From: Phoronis australis
Lineage: Eukaryota > Phoronida > Phoronidae
NCBI GenBank assembly: GCA_002633005.1
Contig: NMRA01000080.1
Location: 527,291-591,290 of the forward strand
Direction: 5' to 3'
Length of the DNA stretch: 64,000 nt
This document shows positions 57,248 through 64,000 of this stretch, piece by piece. Position numbers and translations under genes: made by a program. The stretch's first letter is position 1; every line of letters starts with the position of its first letter. The notes below the pieces were generated by a model. That model worked only from the letters and a program-made list of their open reading frames with translations, ran no database searches and was not told where the DNA came from.

Positions 57248-59587
57248 GATCTAAAAGCTAAAATTTCCACGTTTCGCCATCCTCATTGCCATCTACTGTC
57301 ACACCTTCACTTCCGCAGCCATTGTTAGCGTCACCGTCACAATCCTCGTTACTGGTCTTCATCCGTTACCACCATCAAGGAGAACATGTAAATGATTTTC
57401 TTGATACGTGCCACTGGAATGCCGTTAGTTACTTGAATGTATATTTTATCTTAATTTTGATATGGGCATTGGACTTTTTTTTCAGCTGCACTAGGATCCA
57501 GAATAATTATGTTGTATCCTAGAGCTTCAGTAAGATACTTAGACATTCTATCACCTTCACGGGCATATGCTTGGTATTTTGGCGTAAATATGGGTCACAA
57601 ATTCCAAAGCCAAGCGCCCTTACATGGACTGTAGCCCGTCCCACGGGCACCTTGGTTATAGCACACACCTGTTGTGTGCTTCTCCCAGATTTCAGCACAC
57701 AAGACTTTGGTATCCGGCGTTACTATTACGTCAAATCTTATCTTTCGTTTTTATGCTACTGTTCAAAGCGTCGAAAAGTTTATTATCATAATTTACATAT
57801 AATGGCCAAACAATCTATCATGGTCGTTTTATGGTACGGCAATAAAACAAGATAATAAACAAATTATTATGCCACTTGAACGCCGTCAAGTCGAGTCGAC
57901 CGTCTCACCTGTTTATTTATCGATTGTACGACGGAGTAAATCTGTTCTACATACAATAAACATAAACCCTTTTCCCCTTCCCTTCGGTAACTGATTTTTC
58001 ATGGTAGTCTGACGTTGGTGACATCTATCGGCCGCCATCTGCATTAGTTTTGGTGGCACCTGTTCAGCTGGTATCTTCTTAATTCTCGTGTGCCTTGCGA
58101 CGTGCAGTTCAGAATACATGGCCGTCTACTAATTTGAATCAATACTGCAACAATTAGACGTCGGTATCAAAACGTTACATGTAAGCATAGACATTTAAAG
58201 TTGCTGGACCAGAGTGCGGCGAATAAGACAGCTTTAAAAAATTCAAAGCCAGACGAATTTTTGTATGTTATGCATTGAGACAAATCATGATTTTTGATTC
58301 GGGCACAAAAACCCTTAAAGCTGCGAGTGCATACTACTAAAAATATTCGTAGAAATTTTAACCCAGCGGTTTCTTCATAAAAGCCGAAAACATAGGCAAT
58401 CAAATGCCAATGACCTCAGAGTGTTTGTGTAAAAAATCAAAACTTCGCGAACCAATTCCAAATAATTTGAAATCACTAAAAATTGTGAAAGAGTTAGACT
58501 ACAAAAGGACACAATCGATTTTCCGGTTGAAGAAACATTTTGAGTGTTATTATGGGTAGGGTCCAGACTTCAAGGTGTCAACAGTGGATATATCTTAAAC
58601 GACTCAAGTCTGTGTTGTTTTTGTAATTTTATTACAGATCCTTGATTCTTAACGAAGGCTGCCAGTCAATGCTTTCTGAGACGGCAGCATCAGCAGCCTG
58701 CGTGTTAATGGCCGATGGATTCATCTGGATGTTTGTACATGTATAACTGTACTGAATTTCTTTGTATCTTTTTTGCAGTTATCGTTGCCGGTTACATGTT
58801 TATGTTCTTTACAACAGACTAAACTAAACTAAACTAAACTATTGTGATGAACAAAGTCGGCCTGAAAAAAGCCGAAAGCTAACCGTCCAAATGTTTGTGA
58901 GAAAAGGAGGTGTAAAGACGAAGCACATTGGAGGAGTAACTTCTGTAGAATGAGCATTTGGGTACGAAGTCGAGCGCTGGACTGTCGTGCGAGGTGAGTT
59001 GACCACTGTGCCGAGATTTTAGTGTAGACAGCAGGGTGGGTTTGCCTTCATCTCCAGCTTTACAGCGTGACGGCTATGCTTACTTTGATTCTAAGTGTAA
59101 ATCTATAGAATTTCCTTTTTGGAAAGCTCATTTCCAGTCTTCCACTAAAGAACGGATTGAAATCCCACGCTGATTCTCAAAAGTTTTCGAATGATCCCAA
59201 CCAGTCGGCGACACAGAAATTCGCTTTCCTAAATGAGCAAATCTTCTGAATATACAACTGCAAACCTATGAAGTTGGGGGAGGGTGGGGTGATCGAACTG
59301 TTGACTTGTTGTCAGAGATAAAATTCTAGCAGTTCTGTTCAGCTTTGTGCTTCATTGTCGTCGATTTTGTCGCTTGAAGTAAATGACCATGAGAATTTGG
59401 TTACGAATGTTTGATTGGTTACTTTTGGAACTACGTAAAAACTATTGTGGAACCGAAAGTCTTCGAAACGTCGCAGACTTCCTATTCCGCCATTATTAAT
59501 TTTTTAGCTCTAACAATGACGTCGAAGGAAGCTTCAATGGGTAAATTGACGATTTCTTCAAATAATTAAGAAAGGAGTTTGACTAGG
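57248..59587. other. no gene recognised; LINE-like 3' tail with (CTAAA)n
   Basis: A simple (ACTAA)n tail of about four units at 58819-58840 follows a stretch with TTTGCAGTTATCG and TTCTTTACAACAGACTAAAC. This is the sort of short tandem tail left by LINE insertion, but no protein remains. Nothing else was recognised. Confidence 0.3.
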
Positions 59588-59593
59588 TTTATT
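59588..59593 (-). terminator. poly(A) signal AATAAA
   Basis: TTTATT on the plus strand reads AATAAA on the minus strand, 29 bases beyond the stop codon of the 160-residue frame. The position is typical of a short 3'UTR and supports transcription of that frame. Confidence 0.5.
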
Positions 59594-59622
59594 TTCATGC
59601 CAAATTAGCTGCCGTCCTTTGA

Positions 59623-60105
59623 TCAAATTGTGTACATTTTACAGCCAAGATAAGAGCGTGGCTTGAAAAGCCTTCTCTGCAGCATGTGGTCGTCCACTAG
59701 TCCCTTGTACGATGGTCTTCTGTGGTCGTCTGAGTGCAGGCGCACCAACGGGTGAACTTTCCCTAGGAACTCCTCGTGTAGAGGCGCACGTGGTATCTTC
59801 GGGATATGAATACTATAATGGGCGCCGCGAGCATAGTTACCGAGCTTAGCAGCGTCAAAGTCAAACCTGGGGACTGCGTATTCTGTATTTGCATGATCAG
59901 GCCAGAGCTTTTTTTCTTTCAACTTGTGTCTTCCACGAAGCAGTCGTTGAGTAGGAATTCGTAGCCATTCGCTTACTCTACTGTTGTTGCTTGTTTTGCC
60001 AAGTTCCGAGCTGTCATAGTTGCTTATAAGGCAGCTGGATCGTTCGTTTATTTTTGAAATACTGGCCATTCTTGACAAACCATCTGACGATTGAACAAGG
60101 GTCAT
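59623..60105 (-). CDS. uncharacterised 160-residue protein, probable single-exon gene
   Basis: The ATG at 60105 is preceded in frame by TGA four codons upstream, so this start is well defined. The protein is rich in Arg, Lys, His and Pro, with no signal peptide or membrane helix. The C-terminal two thirds look ordered, with WLRIPTQRLLRGRHKLKEKK, PRFDFDAAKLGNYARGAHYS, PRAPLHEEFLGKVHPLV and PRSYLGCKMYTI at the end. An AATAAA lies about 30 bases past the stop. I do not recognise a family; it is probably an intracellular protein. Confidence 0.55.
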   Translation of the reverse strand: MTLVQSSDGLSRMASISKINERSSCLISNYDSSELGKTSNNSRVSEWLRIPTQRLLRGRHKLKEKKLWPDHANTEYAVPRFDFDAAKLGNYARGAHYSIHIPKIPRAPLHEEFLGKVHPLVRLHSDDHRRPSYKGLVDDHMLQRRLFKPRSYLGCKMYTI

Positions 60106-62400
60106 GGACGTGGTGTCTCAGCAGACGAACTCTTCAAAACAGAATGTTCAAAATTAGCCTTTGAAAAAGGCGATTGTTTACGTTGTCACAATGATAATTT
60201 TAGTTACGTAATCTTTTAACAAAAGATTTTTATCACTTCAAACTTATATCGCGGTAATTCCTTCCAGCTATGTATATTACTCCAAACTGCGTCGTTTGCC
60301 CTGCTTATAGTTGTCGAAAAAAACTTAAGTCGAATGAGACTTTCTGCTCTCATAATATCAGTCTCAATCGTTAACTACGTACGTAAACCAACACTGCGTA
60401 GTCGCCAACCGACTAGTTGTCCGACGTCTTTCGTGAAAATGTCTCATAATTGCCGTGATAGCATTACATTTCCGTTGCCAACAACAACATCGAAACCAAC
60501 AGCGACTCAAGAGATGCCACTCAGAATGTATTGGGGTTGGCCAGCACTATGCAACTAAACCCGTGGCTTGAGTTGGTAACGGAAATAGACCCCTCTCACG
60601 ATAAGGACTGTTATGACACCGATTTTATGAAAGTAAATATATATTTAGGTTTTAGCCGCCTAAATAGCAGCTTTCAATAAACATTATTCGGGTAAAACAA
60701 TATACTCAGATACGTTCCTTCGCAGCGACCTCATGTGACCATAGTGGGTAATGATGTACCGAGGCATTTTTTCATAGTCGAAGAGAGTTCACGCAAGGGA
60801 GGTTCGTATATGTTATTGCGCTTATCGCGCTTGAACAGAGATAGACAGGTAAGTATAGACGCTCAATATACACTAGTACACGCGCGCCCTCTAGTAATGT
60901 AAAGATTGTCGAATAGCCCCATTGATAAATCAACTTTCACTTTCTGAACAAACGGAAGTGCTTCGTAAGTTGAGTAATTTGGATGAATTTTGTTACATAA
61001 AACCTCATACCATCCCCTTCAGAATTTTTTTTTAGCTTAAAAGATTACGTTGGACCCTGGAGCTCCGAAGCATTATATCTCAGAAAGTGGCTGATCGTAT
61101 TCAAATGAAAGTTTTAGATGCTACATTTAAGTTAATGTACAAAATCAATTTAGGAATTTTAAAATGATTCACTTTTGCAAGATGGTTATCTACAGAGTTA
61201 ATGAAAAATCAGAACTTGCGCACGACTAAAACGAAATGATTCTTTAGAAAACTGTATTACTGCATTTTAAGATTTCATCAGTATTTGAACATTTTATGCA
61301 GATCAAACGAAATTTGGTCGTGTTACTTATGCCTTTGTTTTGCTAGAGAATGCATTTTACTTTTACTTTTTTCTAAATTTTGTGAAAACGACTTGTTTGC
61401 TTGACCTAATTAAAAGCATCATCACTTGTGTTACGTGCACCCATTGTTGTAAGGGTTGAAGCTGTATTGTTCAATCTTGTCCTTTTTAATATGTTTGTTA
61501 ATATTTTCGTTGGACTAACGTAACACTGTATGATTTTGTATCCCTCGTTTATGATTCGATAGTCCATAAAACTACTACTACTACAGAGTGTTGATAAGAA
61601 CCTCTTTGACTTTCATTTACTTACCGTGAATAACTTGAACTAAAGAACTTTCCCGCAACTAGTAAATCCAGCTAACCACGTGTGAAGGATGTAAAATTAC
61701 ACGTATATTATCTTTATGCAGCTTTGTACTCGGATTATTTCTCGTGCATAACCTCAAGAGAAACGTCAGTCAACAATAAATATTATTCATCCACGGGCGG
61801 GATTTTGTTACGCGGTCACCACTCAATATTTTGTGCGCATTGTTACCAATTGATTAAGCTCACAGTCCATTGATTTCGTTCATACACTTATCGATGTTCT
61901 TAGATGTGGGGCAAAAAAATTCATGCTAAAACAATGAGATAGCCTGCTCTCCAACGTTATTTCGTATTTGCATGTATTTGTTTAAAAAGAATAAGATAAA
62001 TACGTGACAATAAAACGTTTGAATGGTTGAAATTGATATCGGACTGCAACGAATGCTGCCATTTTGACATAATTAATTAGTAGTGCCAAGGAACTCCGTC
62101 GTGACGAACTCCTCTCTTGATTTTGGTCAGAATAAGGCGCACAGTGGAATAGGCGTACTTGGGCTTGGCTTTCCGATTAGGGGCATAACATATATTTTTG
62201 CCCGAGTATATATATACAGAATGTCATTCCCCTGTCGCCATTATCTGTCCTTCCAGTCTGTATCCCTTATGTCCCTTATTCAGTGGAGAAAACTGATTCA
62301 CAAAAGGCGGATACTTTATATACGACAGTCACCCACATGTGAACAAGTCAAAAAAAGAACACTGACATTCATTGCTGTTGTGCATGGAATAAAACAGGTT
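60106..62400. other. no gene recognised
   Basis: The promoter of the 160-residue gene should lie just above 60110. A (CTA)n tail at 61570-61584 follows LINE-like noncoding sequence. The remainder is AT-rich without recognisable content. Confidence 0.3.
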
Positions 62401-62454
62401 ACAAGACAAGCCCTTAAAACAAGACAAGCCCCTGATACAAGACAAGCCCCTGGC
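62401..62454 (+). repeat. three tandem 18-bp units
   Basis: ACAAGACAAGCCCTTAAA, ACAAGACAAGCCCCTGAT and ACAAGACAAGCCCCTGGC follow one another without spacing. The unit length is a multiple of three, giving TRQALK/TRQAPD/TRQAPG in one plus frame, but that frame has no other coding support. Confidence 0.8.
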
Positions 62455-62481
62455 CAGTAATCACCGTTATTTCATTTCGGA

Positions 62482-62715
62482 GCTAGGAAACGAAAAAAGA
62501 GGAAACACAGCAGACTAAGAACCTTGCAAAACGCGCAAAAAATCGTAAGACAACGCCATGTACTACAAGCAGTGCACGTGATCACGATCAAGCTTCCTTC
62601 GCAAGATTATCGTGTCTGGCTACGGACGGTCAACACTGACCCCGGCCAACCCGCGATCGAGAACGACAGGAAGGCGATCGAAAACGAAATTTGGCGCCAG
62701 AAGCGAAGCCAGGCA
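62482..62715 (+). CDS. possible coding exon, uncertain
   Basis: A plus-strand frame open from 62461 ends at a strong donor, AG|GTGAGT, at 62716. The translation is basic: RKRKKRKHSRL, then HVLQAVHVITIKLPSQDYRV, then PAIENDRKAIENEIWRQKR. Acceptor candidates are at 62481 (TTTCGGAG) and 62511 (AACACAG). No partner exon was found, and there is no ATG in frame near the start. It may be an internal exon of a gene running out of the window, or chance. Confidence 0.25.
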
Positions 62716-64000
62716 AGGTGAGTAAATTTGATGAATTTTCGTTGTTTTTACTTCCAATGTGAATACAGAGACAGGCGTAACACATTTAGGAAGGGCAGGT
62801 AGAGGTTTACGCTAGTTTCTCTCCCAATTATAGGAGAAATGTTACGTTGACCGAGGCATCGCTTAAGCCGAAGGTGATTTGTATGTCATTTTGGCAAATA
62901 GCCGTTATTTTTGGCACTAAATCAATAAATTGACCATGGAGTTATGAAGAAATGACGTGTGAAAATATAACGCAACGCTTGTTTTTTCAGTGTAGTTTTG
63001 TCAGGATATCTCATTTTTCGACGCTTTGCTGTTGAAAGATGCGGTCGAGAACGCAACGATAAGCGATCGGGAACGCAAATTTGTGTTTGTTTATGCGATC
63101 GGGAACGCATGGTGTGTCGAACAGTAATGAACTTTTTACTTATAAAATGTGAAAAAGGTTACAAAATAGGTGTGGTGCAATGAATTAATCACATTTTGTG
63201 TCGTTACTGTGTTACTTTCGTATCAAAACTGAACAACAACATAGCTTTATTTCCATTAAATTGCCATGAGCACTACACGTACATCAAGCATAATTTTAGT
63301 TTCACAAACGAATTTATTCTCATTTCAGGAAACAACTTCACTGTTAATGTGAGGCGAGCTTCAACGAACACGTTACCCACGACGTGAAGGTACACCCGAC
63401 CAGGGTTTTGAAAAGTACAGGTCAGGCATCTACTTTTAGACCAAACCACTGAGAACAAGGGTTTCTAAACTGAAGACTCACCAAGGAGTTGTTCCATGTG
63501 GCCTGTCAGCCAGGGCTAAACAAATTGTTGCAGCACCGAGATGAAAGCGAGTGCAGAATCTTCTTGTAAAATTGTGACAGCAGAAGGAAAAAAAACAAAT
63601 AGCCAGTGAAGTCAACGAATGATGATGATGCCCATGGGGAGAGAGGGGAGTGCAGCAACACTTCACGAGATGATTCAAAGAGTCTCACTCATAAACGTCT
63701 GGGATCAAAAAATTGGCCAGAAGTTGTGCAAACTGGTGGGATTTTACTTGATGTTTTACTGATAACATGATACAGATCGGATGAACAGACTGACTTGTGG
63801 CACCGTGTGGCTTGAATGTACGTTGTGTTTGACTCTTCTGTTTTGTAGTATTGGTCCTAAGTTCACCTGTATCATCAGTTCATGATCTCAAGTTTAATGT
63901 GACATTGAAAAAGATTGAGAGTTATAATACACATACTATATTGTGATTTTCTCAAGACGTAGTCAACATGATGTCATTAACGTCACTTCAACTACACACT
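62716..64000. other. no gene recognised; recurring GCGATCGRGAACG motif
   Basis: Three copies of a GCGATCGGGAACGCA-like motif lie at about 63041, 63063 and 63095. Two more are inside the doubtful exon (62653, 62674). No other feature was recognised to the end of the window. Confidence 0.35.

Noticed and set aside
62083-62460. 125-residue frame ending in TRQAP repeats
   Set aside because: The end is a three-unit 18-bp tandem repeat and the rest shows no domain or splice context.
1-64000. CRISPR array, operon, riboswitch or other prokaryotic feature
   Set aside because: Spliced genes, LINEs, gypsy and CA microsatellites show this is animal nuclear DNA; no regularly spaced repeat-spacer array was found.

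Overview
This is eukaryotic, animal genomic DNA. Coding sequence is broken into short exons with GT/AG borders, the window is AT-rich, and transposon remnants and microsatellites are dense. There are several assembly Ns (single Ns near 13769, 33427, 40834 and 56006, and a 97-bp gap at 22210-22306). The gene families (an MNX homeobox gene, a multi-EGF membrane protein, a fibronectin-III-like protein of the 'VDxTPPxxG' kind) point to an invertebrate metazoan. An anthozoan or other marine invertebrate fits best, but I cannot fix the phylum from this sequence.

Layout. 1-8 kb: remnants of a Ty3/gypsy element and a LINE on the minus strand, and short foldback repeats carrying GGGGGCTCGA. 8.1-12.2 kb: the 3' part of a minus-strand gene for a fibronectin-III-like protein, four exons. 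13.2-17.3 kb: a damaged plus-strand L1/Tx1-type LINE with a partly repeated 5' portion. 17.9-27.7 kb: a minus-strand gene for a type I membrane protein with about nine EGF modules, one transmembrane helix and a short tyrosine/glutamate/glycine-rich tail; nine coding exons can be placed and phase analysis says one more is missing. 29.6-34.6 kb: a plus-strand three-exon gene for an eight-pass membrane protein of 363 residues that I cannot name. 36.7-54.8 kb: a minus-strand MNX (HB9/HLXB9-type) homeobox gene with three exons, a 14-kb first intron, an intron at homeodomain position 44/45, and TATA and inverted CCAAT boxes upstream. 55-64 kb: mostly unassigned, with one plausible single-exon minus-strand gene (160 aa, with AATAAA just downstream) and one doubtful plus-strand exon.

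The EGF gene and the eight-pass gene are divergent, sharing about 1.9 kb between their start codons. The MNX gene ends 2.1 kb beyond the eight-pass gene, and the two converge. Nothing indicates that these genes act in one pathway.

The repeat fraction is informative. One nonautonomous DNA-transposon family with CAGTGGCGGAT termini occurs at least seven times, and several copies are flanked by exact 5-bp target duplications. A second family, recognised by a shared core, has three copies in the MNX first intron and one beside the LINE. All exon joins were made by eye from splice signals and reading phase; none is confirmed by transcripts.
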